Part shown: piece by piece, positions 1 through 11,588 of the stretch
Position numbering within the stretch: the stretch's first letter is position 1
Layout: every line of letters begins with the position of its first letter
Assembly: GCA_023399215.1 (NCBI GenBank)
Contig: JAEWQJ010000060.1
Location: 1-51,806 of the forward strand
Reading direction: 5' to 3'
Length of the DNA: 51,806 nt
From: Methanobacteriota archaeon
GTDB taxonomy: Archaea > Halobacteriota > Methanosarcinia > Methanosarcinales > Methanosarcinaceae
Notes under the pieces: model-generated
The model's input: the letters and a program-made list of their open reading frames with translations, nothing else
What the model was told of the DNA's origin: nothing
Database searches by the model: none
Position numbers and translations under genes: made by a program

Positions 1-57
1 TGCACCCGGAAAGTAAATTTTCGGGGAAGGACGGATTGCCTGTGTTGACACGCAGGT

Positions 58-91
58 ACATGAAGTCATGTATAAGTGCTGTATACTGGAC
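58..91 (+). other. 23S rRNA processing stem, 5' arm
   Basis: This arm is nearly the reverse complement of 3036-3065 (for example ctgtatactg here pairs with cagtatgcag there). Together they enclose the 23S rRNA. In archaea such stems form bulge-helix-bulge sites that the tRNA-splicing endonuclease cuts to free pre-23S rRNA. The pairing is seen directly; the processing role is known for the family. Confidence 0.7.
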
Positions 92-96
92 GCTTT

Positions 97-3028
<2,932 letters not shown>

Positions 3029-3035
3029 CGAAATT

Positions 3036-3065
3036 CAGTATGCAGCACTGTACATGACTTCATTT
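3036..3065 (+). other. 23S rRNA processing stem, 3' arm
   Basis: Partner of 58-91. The reverse complement of the 5' arm reads cagtatacagcactt, against cagtatgcagcactg here, followed by the shared tacatgacttcat. It lies in the 23S-5S spacer. Confidence 0.7.
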
Positions 3066-3084
3066 CACAATCCCATTTATAGGT

Positions 3085-3212
3085 AGAGTCTGGCGGCCAT
3101 AGCGGTAGTGTAACTCCTGTACCCATCCCGAACACAGTAGATAAGCCTGCCCGCGTTCCTTACTGTACTGAAGTGTGCGAGCCTTCGGGAACTCTGGATC
3201 GCTGCCATACTC
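3085..3212 (+). rRNA. 5S ribosomal RNA
   Basis: Shows the ggcggccatagcgg start, the conserved acccatcccgaacac loop near 3120-3134 and a 3' end that pairs back to the 5' end (gctgccatactcgcc region). It lies about 55 nt after 23S in the same direction, the usual archaeal rRNA operon order. No tRNA is present in the 23S-5S spacer. A T-rich tract (tttacttttcac, then a gttttttga stretch at 3241-3250) follows and could end the transcript. Ends are accurate to a few bases. Confidence 0.95.
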
Positions 3213-3537
3213 GCCTTATAATCCTTTACTTTTCACAAATTGTTTTTTGAACTATTTTTTTGTAACCTATTTTTAAAATTAGTTTTTGGTTATTGTATAT
3301 TTTTTAAGTCATTTTTTATCTCAAACAAGGCAAATGTACTTGTTTTTCAGAATAGAGCGGTACTTCATGAGCACGATCCAATATCTTAATTATGTTAAAA
3401 TCAAATTGCTCTGATTCATCCCGCAGCAAGCTAGATGGGTATTCAATTGAAATAAAAAATAAGTAGAGAACCTTTTTGATATAACAGCGAGAACCCCATA
3501 AAAATTTATGGAAAACGGTTCTGCTGTGGCTTAATGT
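3213..3537. other. AT-rich intergenic region with a hairpin
   Basis: No gene is seen. An imperfect inverted repeat at 3486-3530 (gagaaccccataaa against tttatggaaaacggttc) lies just downstream of the stop codon of the leftward gene at 3538. It could act as a transcription terminator for it. The rest is T-rich sequence after the rRNA operon. Confidence 0.5.
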
Positions 3538-4128
3538 TTACTCTCCCCTCAGCTCAAGCCCTGTTTTTATCCCTTTTATCACGGCTTCAGTAATCTTTTT
3601 TCCAAAATCAGTGCTTGAACCTGCGTAAGGAATTTCCTGTCTTTCCTCATTTTCCGGGCCAGGTTTTGAGTCAATTTCATAAGCAACAATTATAGCATCC
3701 GTGTTCGTACCCAGGAAAGTGTAACCTTTCTCAAGCAGTGCGAGCCCTTTTGCTTCTGTGGCTGTGATTATCGCTCCAAGAAGAGCTGTCTCAGATAGTC
3801 TTGCTTTTGAGACCATAATTATATTTATGGTTCCGACTTTTGCTCTAAATTCTGATCCATTGCTCACGCCAGCGGTTATGAAAACTGTCAGGTAGTCGTT
3901 TTCTATTACCTGAAGGTACTCCATTTTCACAGCTGTAAGGAGACCGAAGTGAGTTTCTTCAAGGCCCAGTTTCAGTGCTTCTTCTTTTACGAACTCCTGA
4001 GGGTCAGGGGGATTAAATGTTCTTGGCACCTGTTTGTTGAATAGGTACTTTACTCGTGCGCAGCCACCGTTTAAGCCTGTGCTCACGGCTTCAAAATCTC
4101 CTTTGATTATAAGGGAACTGTCCTTCAC
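3538..4128 (-). CDS. cbiZ: Adenosylcobinamide amidohydrolase CbiZ
   Basis: Archaeal cobinamide-salvage enzyme. It cuts the aminopropanol side chain from adenosylcobinamide to give adenosylcobyric acid, which re-enters coenzyme B12 synthesis. The 196-residue product is the normal size for a single-domain CbiZ. Recognisable family segments are the middle VGTINIIMVSKARLSETALL stretch, the IITATEAKGLALLEKG stretch and the GTNTDAIIVAYE stretch near residues 140-152. There is no signal peptide or membrane segment, so it is cytosolic. It stands alone: no other corrinoid genes or B12 transporter lie next to it here. The upstream region 4129-4200 is T-rich, with no clear ribosome binding site, so the start is moderately certain. 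Confidence 0.85.
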   Translation of the reverse strand: MKDSSLIIKGDFEAVSTGLNGGCARVKYLFNKQVPRTFNPPDPQEFVKEEALKLGLEETHFGLLTAVKMEYLQVIENDYLTVFITAGVSNGSEFRAKVGTINIIMVSKARLSETALLGAIITATEAKGLALLEKGYTFLGTNTDAIIVAYEIDSKPGPENEERQEIPYAGSSTDFGKKITEAVIKGIKTGLELRGE

Positions 4129-4250
4129 ATAGTACTACATAAAATTGCTCCTCTTTCACAGAAAAGAGTACAATTGTATATTTTTATTTATTTCCCGTAT
4201 TCTTTTCCATACATAATAAATTATTTATTACTGTTTGCCTAATTACTAGT

Positions 4251-4436
4251 ATGGATAATAAGTATTATTCATACTGTTTAGTTTTTGTCATTCTTTCTGG
4301 AATATTTTATATTATTTTTGGAGCACTCTATGCCGTTTTTGGCTTTCGTGGGTTTCTAATCGTTGCAGGTGTCTTTTTTGTTGTAAGTGTTCTATATGGT
4401 ATATGGTATTCTGTTTCTCATAAATCTCGCAGTTGA
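4251..4436 (+). CDS. Small two-helix membrane protein
   Basis: A 61-residue product with two hydrophobic segments (about residues 7-28 and 33-53) and a basic tail (SHKSRS). It has the look of a small integral membrane protein but no family motif that I recognise. It reads away from cbiZ across a 120-bp AT-rich spacer. No ribosome binding site is obvious before the ATG. It could be real or a chance reading frame in AT-rich DNA. Confidence 0.4.
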   Translation: MDNKYYSYCLVFVILSGIFYIIFGALYAVFGFRGFLIVAGVFFVVSVLYGIWYSVSHKSRS

Positions 4437-4755
4437 GTAAACATTTAACTGCTTTTGAATTAACGCAGATACTGGACATTTTAGTCTACACAATAGTCTA
4501 CACAATAATGACTGCTTTGTTTTCCGTTTTCTGGCAGTCCGTGTCCAAATGGCACGAAGAAATAGAGGCAGTGTCCCGTTATTTTAGGATCCTGGTTATA
4601 TTCACGAAAGTTAAAACTTCAAGCATGCTTTGTTATAGTATTTTTCATATAGAACTTTCTAACGTTCACTGCGAAACTACCTGACACCTCGAAACTATCT
4701 GACACCTGATGAAGCCGGAACTGTTAAGTATTTACAGAAATTACAAATAGTTTTT
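4437..4755. other. Gap with short direct repeats
   Basis: Holds a tandem duplication gtctacacaata (about 4482-4506) and a repeated gaaacta(c/t)ctgacacct (4673-4708). An 83-codon reading frame here (4433-4684) has no family signature, and I do not call it. The frame of the downstream methyltransferase is open back to about 4660, but with no good start codon. Confidence 0.4.
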
Positions 4756-5547
4756 ATGTATTCCTGGGATCCAAAACTTTATTCTTCGAATTCCTCAGCA
4801 CAGAAAAACTGGGGGTTTGAACTTCTTGCAAAGCTGAATTTGAAAGGAAATGAAAGGTTTCTGGACATTGGCTGCGGGGACGGAAAACTTAGTGCTGAAG
4901 TTGCAAAAAGCCTACCTGAAGGCTCTGTTCTAGGAATCGATCTCTCTGAAGAAATGATTACTTTTGCCAGGAATCATTATCCTCAAGAGAAGTTTCCAAA
5001 CCTTGCTTTTATGCAAGCAAATGCAAGTGAACTTACTTTTGACTCTGAGTTTGACATTGTCTTTTCCAATGCTGTTCTTCACTGGATAAAGGCTCCTGAA
5101 GCTGCTCTGAAGGGTTTTTGGAAAAGCCTCAAACCTGGCGGAGTATTTCTGGCCCAGCTTGGAGGGAAAGGAAACGCTACAGAGATTCTCAAAACTCTTG
5201 ACTATATTCTTGAAAACGACAAATGGAGTTCTTATTTCAGGGATTTCATATTCCCGTATGGCTTTTACGGACCTGAAGAATACGGTAAATGGCTCAAAGA
5301 TGCAGGCTTTTCAATTAAGCGTTTGGAATTGATCTCAAAAGACATGGCTCTTCAGGGAGAACGTGGACTTTTCGCCTGGATTGCTTCAACCTGGCACCCT
5401 TATATACAGCGGGTACCTCAAGAGTTAAAAGAGGATTTTATAAACGAACTTGTAACTCTTTTTGTGAAAAATTATCCACCTGATGACAAAGGATATGTCC
5501 ATGTCCAGATGAAAAGGCTGGAAATTGAGGCTTATCGGGAGAAATAA
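4756..5547 (+). CDS. Class I SAM-dependent methyltransferase (trans-aconitate methyltransferase-like)
   Basis: A 263-residue soluble enzyme with a Rossmann-type methyltransferase fold. Motif I, LDIGCGDGK, is at residues 36-44. The acidic residue that binds the SAM ribose is D62 in GIDLSEEM. The motif II region reads FDIVFSNAVLHWI, and the post-II loop LKPGGVFLAQLGG follows. The order and length resemble trans-aconitate 2-methyltransferase and related Methyltransf_11/25 proteins, in which the C-terminal half supplies substrate contacts. The substrate cannot be read from sequence; related archaeal proteins are mostly uncharacterised. The ATG at 4756 has no clear Shine-Dalgarno site. It appears to be monocistronic. 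Confidence 0.85.
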   Translation: MYSWDPKLYSSNSSAQKNWGFELLAKLNLKGNERFLDIGCGDGKLSAEVAKSLPEGSVLGIDLSEEMITFARNHYPQEKFPNLAFMQANASELTFDSEFDIVFSNAVLHWIKAPEAALKGFWKSLKPGGVFLAQLGGKGNATEILKTLDYILENDKWSSYFRDFIFPYGFYGPEEYGKWLKDAGFSIKRLELISKDMALQGERGLFAWIASTWHPYIQRVPQELKEDFINELVTLFVKNYPPDDKGYVHVQMKRLEIEAYREK

Positions 5548-5562
5548 GGCTTATTGGGAGAA

Positions 5563-5742
5563 ATATTCGACTTTTATGTAGCAGACAAAATATTTGTCAC
5601 TGGCACCTTATCTGAAAGGGGCCCGCTTATCAAGGTCAATTGAAGGCTGATCGGAGATGGAAAGCTAGGTCCACTTACCTGGAAATTGGCCAAAAGACTC
5701 AAAGAAGTAACTGCAAATAATAGGACTCTGATCTATTCTTAA
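5563..5742 (+). pseudogene. Remnant of a class IV aminotransferase (IlvE/DAAT-like), C-terminal end
   Basis: Reading from 5563 gives FDFYVADKIFVTGT, then an in-frame TGA at 5641-5643, then RLIGDGKLGPLT and a stop at 5740-5742. This matches the C-terminal signature of PLP-dependent fold-IV aminotransferases, where ADEVFxTGT and then VDGRxIGDGxPGPxT are typical. The TGA falls exactly where that motif has its glycine (GGA to TGA). The upstream two thirds of the gene are missing. It is not translated as a functional enzyme. Confidence 0.7.
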
Positions 5743-5754
5743 AAGCTTAAATCT

Positions 5755-5802
5755 AAAAGATGAAAGCGAATATTTGTTTCGCATTTCATCTTTTGTTTTT
5801 TT
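5755..5802 (+). terminator. Hairpin followed by T-tract
   Basis: The stem aaaagatgaaagcgaa (5755-5770) pairs with ttcgcatttcatctttt (5778-5794) with one bulged base, followed by gttttttt. It would end transcription coming from the methyltransferase side. Confidence 0.55.
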
Positions 5803-6148
5803 ATTTCTAAATTTTTTTATTCATAATGGTTTTTTTGTTTCTAAATACTCTATCTCGATAATTTTAACTAATGTTTGCTACTTACTCAGTAAAGCTTAAT
5901 GAAAGGTTCGTTAGTGGTGATGTCAATAGTATATAAGTTTAAATGTGTTATATTCAGGTCATAACTTATACACTAACATAAAATAAAAGGCCAAACTAAA
6001 TGCCTAAACCGATACACTCCGACACTATAGTATATATCTTAAAGTTAACAAATAAAACTAAACGTAAATAGTATTTCATTGTACAACAAATAATAATGGT
6101 ACAAAAATCAAAATATAAATTTGTTTAGTTATCATTAAAGATTGCATT
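5803..6148. other. AT-rich leader of the histidine kinase gene
   Basis: No gene is seen. TATA-like stretches occur (for example tatatct near 6031), but none stands out as the promoter of the kinase gene. Confidence 0.4.
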
Positions 6149-6181
6149 TTGTTGTATGACAGAGGGAGACTTAAGGGGAAA

Positions 6182-9100
6182 ATGAAAACTAAAAAGGAGC
6201 ATTCTCCAGAACTAAACCCGAATCCTGTGCTCAGTGTTGGAAAGGATGGTACTGTCCTTCACTCAAATAAAGCTGGTGAAGCTTTATTGAATAGGTGGGG
6301 CATGGAAATCGGAGGAAAACTACATTCAAGTATCGTAGATCTTGTACAACAAGTAATTTCCCAGAATAATCCGGAAAAAATTGAAGTCAAAGTCGGAAAA
6401 AGAGTGTATCTGGTTGCTTTTCATCCACTACCCGAACAAGATTGTGTAAGCGTTTCTGGGTTTGACATAAGTGCCCAGAAAGAAATTGGAGAAAAGCCTC
6501 TGGAGAGCAAGGTGAAATACCCGGAGCTCTTTAATTTAATTGAGCAAGCGATACAGATTTGTGAGCTTGTCTTTGATGAAAAAGGTCAACCTATCGACAA
6601 TGTCATTCTTGATGTTAATCTTGCGTATGAGAAGCATTCAGGTCTAAAGCGAGAACAGGTTATCGGTCGGTGCATCAAAGAGCTATTCCCTATGGTCGAG
6701 CAGAAATGGCTAGATCGCTACGGAGAGGTTGTTCGCACAGGTATGGGAATGCACTTCAAAGAATACAACTCTTCTCTTGACAAGTGGTTTGAAGTGTTTG
6801 CAATCCCTATTGGAGGTAATCGTTTCATTGCGGTTTTTAGCGACATCACGAAGCGCAAGCATACAGAAGAGGTTCATCTCCAGTCGGAGCAACATTATCG
6901 AATTCTACATGAAACCATGCTTCAAGGTGTAGTCTACCAGGATGCAAGTGGTAAGATTATCTCCATGAATCCTGCAGCCGAGAGAATTCTTGGCAAGACT
7001 CCAGCTGAGTTCCTGGGCAGCTCTTCTGTGGGCGAAGAGCACCTTACTATCAGGGAGGATGGCTCGCCGTTTCCGGGACTTGAGCATCCAGCTATGGTAT
7101 CCCTGCGAACAGGGAGAAAAGTGCAAAATGTGGTGATGGGAGTTTACAATCCCAGAGAGAACTGCTATCGGTGGATCAACATTAATGCTGTGCCCATTTT
7201 CCGGACTGGAGAAGGCAAGCCCTTCCAGGTATACACTCTGTTTGATGATATCACCGAACGCAAGCAAGAAGAGCACAGGATATACAGATACAACCGTATT
7301 CTAGAGGGAATAAATCGGATCTTCAGCAACGTAGTGCAGGCAAAAACAGAAGAAGAACTGAGGAATGAATGTCTATCCGTAGCCCTGAAAATTACCGGCA
7401 GCCAGTTTGGTTTCATTAATGAAATGAGCGCTGATGGGCTGCTACACGATGTTGCAAAAAGCCAGCTTGCATGGGAACAGTACCTTATGGACGACAAGAC
7501 CAGGCATCGTCGTTCTGATTTTATTGTCCACGGCTTATACGGCAGTGTAATTATCAACGAAAAAAGCTTCTTTACCAACGATCCGCAGTCACATTCAGAC
7601 AGTATCGGCGTGCCACCTGGTCATCCACCTCTAACATCATTTCTTGGAGTGCCCCTTGTCCAGAACGGGAAAACTGTGGGCTTGATTGCGGTCGCAAACC
7701 GTGAAAACGGCTATAGCTGCGAGCAACTGGAAGATCTCGAAGCTATTGCGCCGGCAGTGACGCAGGTACTGCAGAGAAAAAGGGAAGAACAGAAGAGAAT
7801 GAAGGCAGAAGAGGCGCTTAGCCGAGAAAGAAGCCTACTGGAAAGTGTCATGCAGACCACCGACGTTATGCTGGTTCTTCTGGATCCGCAATTCAACTTC
7901 TTGTGGGTCAACTCATCCTATGCCGAAAAATGTCATATGAAGCCGGAGGAGATGATCGGCAAGAATCATTTTGCTCTGTATCCAAATGAAGAAAACGAGG
8001 AGATCTTTCGGACAGTTCGAGACACCGGCAAAGGAGTTTTCTACAAGGACAAGCCGTTTGTCTTCCCGGATCAGCCGGAACGCGGGGTGACCTATTGGGA
8101 CTGGAGCCTGGCACCAGTCAAGACTTCCAGTGGAGACGTTGTGGGGCTGGTCTTTTCACTTCGTGAAACTACAAAATACAAACAGGTCGAGGAGGCATTG
8201 CGGGAGAGCGAAGAGCGTCTGCGCTTCTTGGGTGACAACTTACCGGACAGTGCAATCTATCAGTGTGTCTATGAACCCGAAGGGGGTGTCCGTTTCCTTT
8301 ACTTCAGCACAGGCATCGAGCGGCTCAACGATGTCAATGTCCAGGATGTACTGCGTGATTCCAGCACGCTATTCAGGCAGGTTTTGCCGAAATATTCTGA
8401 ACAGCTCATCAAAGCCGAGGTCCGCAGCGCCCGCGAGTTGTCGGATTTCGAGATGGAATTACCTATGCAGCTTCCTGATGGTCAGGTTAAATGGATACGA
8501 CTTATCTCCCGCCCGCGCAGGCTGCCCGACGGCCGAACAATCTGGAACGGCGTGCATGCCGATATTACTAAGCACAAGCAGGCAGAAGAAGATCTACGGA
8601 AAAGTGAGGAGCACTACCGAATGCTCTTTACAAATATGACCGAAGGTTTCGCCCTTACAGAAATCGTCTATGATAAGGATGGTAGACCTTATGATTATCG
8701 TTATCTTGAGGTAAATCCTGCATATGAGCTTAATAATGGCGTAAAGAAGGAAGAGTTATTAGGCAAGACTTTACTTGAAGTGTTTCCCAATATGACCACC
8801 ACGACGATCGAAAAGTTCGGCGAGGTAGTGCTCTCAGGTCAGTCAACCAATTTTGAGATTTTTAGTCAGGTATTGAATAAGTATATTGACATTTATGCGT
8901 TCAGTCCTGAAAAAGGAAAGCTTGCGGCGATTATTAGAGATGTTACTGCGAGAAAAGAAGCAGAAGCCAGGTTGAAAGAAACACTGGACAACCTGGAAAA
9001 CCTGGTTAAAGAACGTACAGAAGAGCTTGAGAAATCTTATCATTCATTAAAAGAAAATGAAATAAGTCTTGCTGAAGCTCAAAAGATGGCTCACATTGGA

Positions 9101-10870
9101 AATTGGGATTGGAATCTCGTAACTGGTGAAACATATTGGTCTGACGAGCTATATCGCATTTTTGGACGTAATCCTCAAGAATCAGGCGCAACTTACGATG
9201 AACTTTTAAATTATATACACCCCGAAGATCGAGACTATGTGGATAATATTCTCAAGAAAGCTTTAAACGAAAAGCTATCTGGCATTGATTACAGGATTGT
9301 ACTGGATAACGGGGAAGAACGCAACGTCCACGTGGAGAGTGAAGTCATTTTTGATGAGAATAATATTCCTGTTCGAACGAAGGGAATAGTCCAGGATATT
9401 ACCGAGCGTAAAAAATCAGAAGAGAAAATTCAGAGCTTGGCGAGTATTGTGGAATCGTCAAATGATGCTATTGGGACTATTTCACTTGACGGTGTTATTA
9501 CAAGCTGGAACAAAGGAGCAGAACAGGTTTATGGTTATTCAGCTAAAGAAATTCTTGGAAATATCGGATACATCCTGTTTCCATTCTATTTAAGTGAAGA
9601 AATAAAAAAATTAATTGAAAGAGTTAAAAAAGGAGAAAGAATCCATAATTATGAGACTTTACGATTAAGAAAGGATGGCACAATAATAAATGTTTCAGTG
9701 ACTTTTTCTCCAGTTTTTGATGCCACTGGAAAGCTGACTGCTATCTCAGTTATTTCCAGAGATATAACCGAAAGCAAAAAGGCAGAAGAAAAACTTCGGG
9801 AAAGTGAGGAAAAGTACCGCAATATCGTTGAGACAGCAAACGAGGGTATACTCATAATTGATGCTGAAGCCGTAATCACCTATGCGAATAAGAAAATGGC
9901 AGATATGCTCGGATACACTCTGGAAGAAGGTATTGGCAGATCGGTATTGGACTTTGCCGATGAAGAAGGTAAGACGATCCTCCAACAGAATCTGAAAAAG
10001 AGACGGCAGGGTATCAATGAGAGCTACGAATTGAAATTAATATGTAAGGACGGCTCACCCTTATGGGTACGCATAAATGCTAAATCTCTTTTTGATAAAG
10101 ATGGTAAGTTTATGGGCGCGATGAGCATGCTCACTGATATTACTGAACGTAAAAAGGCTGAAGAAGCTCTGGAAAGAATGGATAAAGTCAGGATAAAAGA
10201 GATTCATCACAGAATCAAGAATAATTTGCAGATAATTTCTTCTTTGCTGGACCTCCAGGCTGAGAAGTTCAAGGACAAAAACGTTATAGAAGCTTTCAGA
10301 GAAGGTCAAAACAGGGTAATCTCAATGTCCCTCATCCATGAGGAACTATATAAAGGAGAAGGGACCGATACACTGGATTTTTCGGCATATCTTAAAAAGC
10401 TAGCTGAAAACCTTTTCAAGACTTACAGTCTTAGCAGCAAAAATATCAGTCTGAGCATGGACCTGGAAGAAGACACTTTCCTTGATATGGATACTGCTGT
10501 CCCATTAGGAATAATTGTTAATGAATTGGTTTCGAATTCTCTCAAGCATGCATTTACTGAAAAGCAGGATGGAAAAATCCGGATTCAGCTCTGCAGGGAA
10601 AAGAAGAATAGAGAGAAGAATATGTCCCTTTTCAGCCTGACAATTTCTGATGATGGCAAAGGACTTCCAGAGGATCTGGAATTAAAATGTGCCGAGTCGC
10701 TTGGCTTACAGTTAGTAAATATCCTTGTTGACCAGCTTGATGGAGAACTCGAACTTAAGCGGGTGCAAGGTACAGAATTCACTATCAGGTTTAATGTAGT
10801 AGAAAAAGATAATCAGGCTTTAACGCCAGCAACACAACATCAATCTAATGATCTTTTAAATAAAAAGTAA
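6182..10870 (+). CDS. Multi-PAS/GAF sensor histidine kinase (HisKA_2 type)
   Basis: A soluble sensor kinase of about 1560 residues; no transmembrane segment or HAMP domain is seen. Counting from the upstream TTG at 6149 (1573 residues), the domains in order are PAS 20-95, PAS 125-235, PAS 250-370, GAF 395-545, PAS 560-680, PAS 690-810, PAS 820-935, a coiled coil near 945-985, PAS 985-1090, PAS 1095-1215, PAS 1220-1345, a HisKA_2 dimerisation/phosphoacceptor domain (IHHRIKNNLQIISSLLDLQAE, His 1353 or 1354) and a HATPase with the N-box NELVSNSLKHAF and a GLGLQL-like SLGLQLV. No response regulator gene is adjacent. I chose the ATG at 6182, preceded by agagggag, over the TTG at 6149, which has no ribosome binding site. 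Signal and output are unknown. The middle PAS segments are clearly richer in G+C than the C-terminal half. Confidence 0.9.
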   Translation: MKTKKEHSPELNPNPVLSVGKDGTVLHSNKAGEALLNRWGMEIGGKLHSSIVDLVQQVISQNNPEKIEVKVGKRVYLVAFHPLPEQDCVSVSGFDISAQKEIGEKPLESKVKYPELFNLIEQAIQICELVFDEKGQPIDNVILDVNLAYEKHSGLKREQVIGRCIKELFPMVEQKWLDRYGEVVRTGMGMHFKEYNSSLDKWFEVFAIPIGGNRFIAVFSDITKRKHTEEVHLQSEQHYRILHETMLQGVVYQDASGKIISMNPAAERILGKTPAEFLGSSSVGEEHLTIREDGSPFPGLEHPAMVSLRTGRKVQNVVMGVYNPRENCYRWININAVPIFRTGEGKPFQVYTLFDDITERKQEEHRIYRYNRILEGINRIFSNVVQAKTEEELRNECLSVALKITGSQFGFINEMSADGLLHDVAKSQLAWEQYLMDDKTRHRRSDFIVHGLYGSVIINEKSFFTNDPQSHSDSIGVPPGHPPLTSFLGVPLVQNGKTVGLIAVANRENGYSCEQLEDLEAIAPAVTQVLQRKREEQKRMKAEEALSRERSLLESVMQTTDVMLVLLDPQFNFLWVNSSYAEKCHMKPEEMIGKNHFALYPNEENEEIFRTVRDTGKGVFYKDKPFVFPDQPERGVTYWDWSLAPVKTSSGDVVGLVFSLRETTKYKQVEEALRESEERLRFLGDNLPDSAIYQCVYEPEGGVRFLYFSTGIERLNDVNVQDVLRDSSTLFRQVLPKYSEQLIKAEVRSARELSDFEMELPMQLPDGQVKWIRLISRPRRLPDGRTIWNGVHADITKHKQAEEDLRKSEEHYRMLFTNMTEGFALTEIVYDKDGRPYDYRYLEVNPAYELNNGVKKEELLGKTLLEVFPNMTTTTIEKFGEVVLSGQSTNFEIFSQVLNKYIDIYAFSPEKGKLAAIIRDVTARKEAEARLKETLDNLENLVKERTEELEKSYHSLKENEISLAEAQKMAHIGNWDWNLVTGETYWSDELYRIFGRNPQESGATYDELLNYIHPEDRDYVDNILKKALNEKLSGIDYRIVLDNGEERNVHVESEVIFDENNIPVRTKGIVQDITERKKSEEKIQSLASIVESSNDAIGTISLDGVITSWNKGAEQVYGYSAKEILGNIGYILFPFYLSEEIKKLIERVKKGERIHNYETLRLRKDGTIINVSVTFSPVFDATGKLTAISVISRDITESKKAEEKLRESEEKYRNIVETANEGILIIDAEAVITYANKKMADMLGYTLEEGIGRSVLDFADEEGKTILQQNLKKRRQGINESYELKLICKDGSPLWVRINAKSLFDKDGKFMGAMSMLTDITERKKAEEALERMDKVRIKEIHHRIKNNLQIISSLLDLQAEKFKDKNVIEAFREGQNRVISMSLIHEELYKGEGTDTLDFSAYLKKLAENLFKTYSLSSKNISLSMDLEEDTFLDMDTAVPLGIIVNELVSNSLKHAFTEKQDGKIRIQLCREKKNREKNMSLFSLTISDDGKGLPEDLELKCAESLGLQLVNILVDQLDGELELKRVQGTEFTIRFNVVEKDNQALTPATQHQSNDLLNKK

Positions 10871-10885
10871 GAGCGCATTGCTAAT

Positions 10886-10930
10886 GTAAAAGTTACAGTA
10901 GTAAAAGTTACAGTAGTAAAAGTTACAGTA
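10886..10930 (+). repeat. Three tandem 15-bp repeats
   Basis: The unit gtaaaagttacagta occurs three times without change, immediately after the kinase stop codon. Function unknown; replication slippage could explain it. Confidence 0.85.
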
Positions 10931-11072
10931 GATACAATATTATTCGGATAGGCTATTAAAAGGAAATTACTGAAAGTAGTTACCGTCATTGATATTTATT
11001 CGCTAATAAATAATGCGCCTCTATCAATAAATATCACAAAAATAATCCTTTTAAATCTCAATAAATAATTGG

Positions 11073-11393
11073 TTATGAATCAGCTAAATAATCCTTGCCC
11101 CAGTCACACATAGCAGTTATTATCGGAATAATACTTTTTCCAAATTCCGAGAGAGAATATTCGGTTTTTGGAGGAACTACAGGATATACAACTCTGCATA
11201 TAAGTCCATCGTTCTCTAATTCCCTAAGCTGTTGAGTTAACATTTTAGAGGTAGCTTTTGGCAATAATTTTTGAATTTCGTTAAAGCGTAGTGTTTTATC
11301 AATAAGATGCCATAAAATAATGGCTTTATACTTCCCACCAATTAAATCAATAGTTGCTTCCACTGGACAGTTATATGTTTTCTTATTTCTCAT
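11073..11393 (-). CDS. HxlR-family winged-helix transcriptional regulator
   Basis: A 106-residue DNA-binding protein. It starts with the family pattern YNCPVEATIDLIGGKYKAIIL, continues with the recognition region FNEIQKLLPKATSKMLTQQL (residues 37-56) and ends with the wing VVPPKTEYSLSEFG. HxlR proteins are small dimeric regulators, often responding to redox-active or electrophilic compounds through a cysteine near the N-terminus; Cys9 (YNCP) is present here. The gene is divergent from the two flavin-reductase-like genes, and four 19-bp repeats lie between them, so it probably controls them and itself. The reading resembles bacterial (clostridial) relatives, which may mean transfer. Confidence 0.9.
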   Translation of the reverse strand: MRNKKTYNCPVEATIDLIGGKYKAIILWHLIDKTLRFNEIQKLLPKATSKMLTQQLRELENDGLICRVVYPVVPPKTEYSLSEFGKSIIPIITAMCDWGKDYLADS

Positions 11394-11421
11394 TTTTATT
11401 TCTCATATGTCTATTACTATC

Positions 11422-11497
11422 TTTTTGGGTAGTATGTATCTTTTGAGGTAGTATATATCTTTTGAGGTAGTATGTATCTTTTGAGGTAGTATATTAC
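11422..11497. promoter_or_regulatory. Four tandem 19-bp repeats in the hxlR/flavin reductase divergent promoter
   Basis: Unit ttttgaggtagtatgtatc at 11422-11440, 11441-11459, 11460-11478 and 11479-11497. Copy 1 and the end of copy 4 are slightly changed. The spacing is close to two helical turns, so all copies face one side of the DNA. This is the likely operator array for the HxlR regulator; that role is inferred from position. Confidence 0.65.
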
Positions 11498-11588
11498 AAA
11501 AAAGTACATACATGATTAAATAATACTTACTATTTAAAAGATATCATAAATTCAAATGTAAATAATGCAGCTTAAAAGGAGACAACAT

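Noticed and set aside
4433..4684. 83-codon reading frame overlapping the small membrane protein gene
   Set aside because: No family motif and contains short tandem duplications. No ribosome binding site.
6710..10782. Several antisense frames of 60-137 codons within the multi-PAS kinase gene
   Set aside because: Shadows of the coding strand; no motifs and no start signals.
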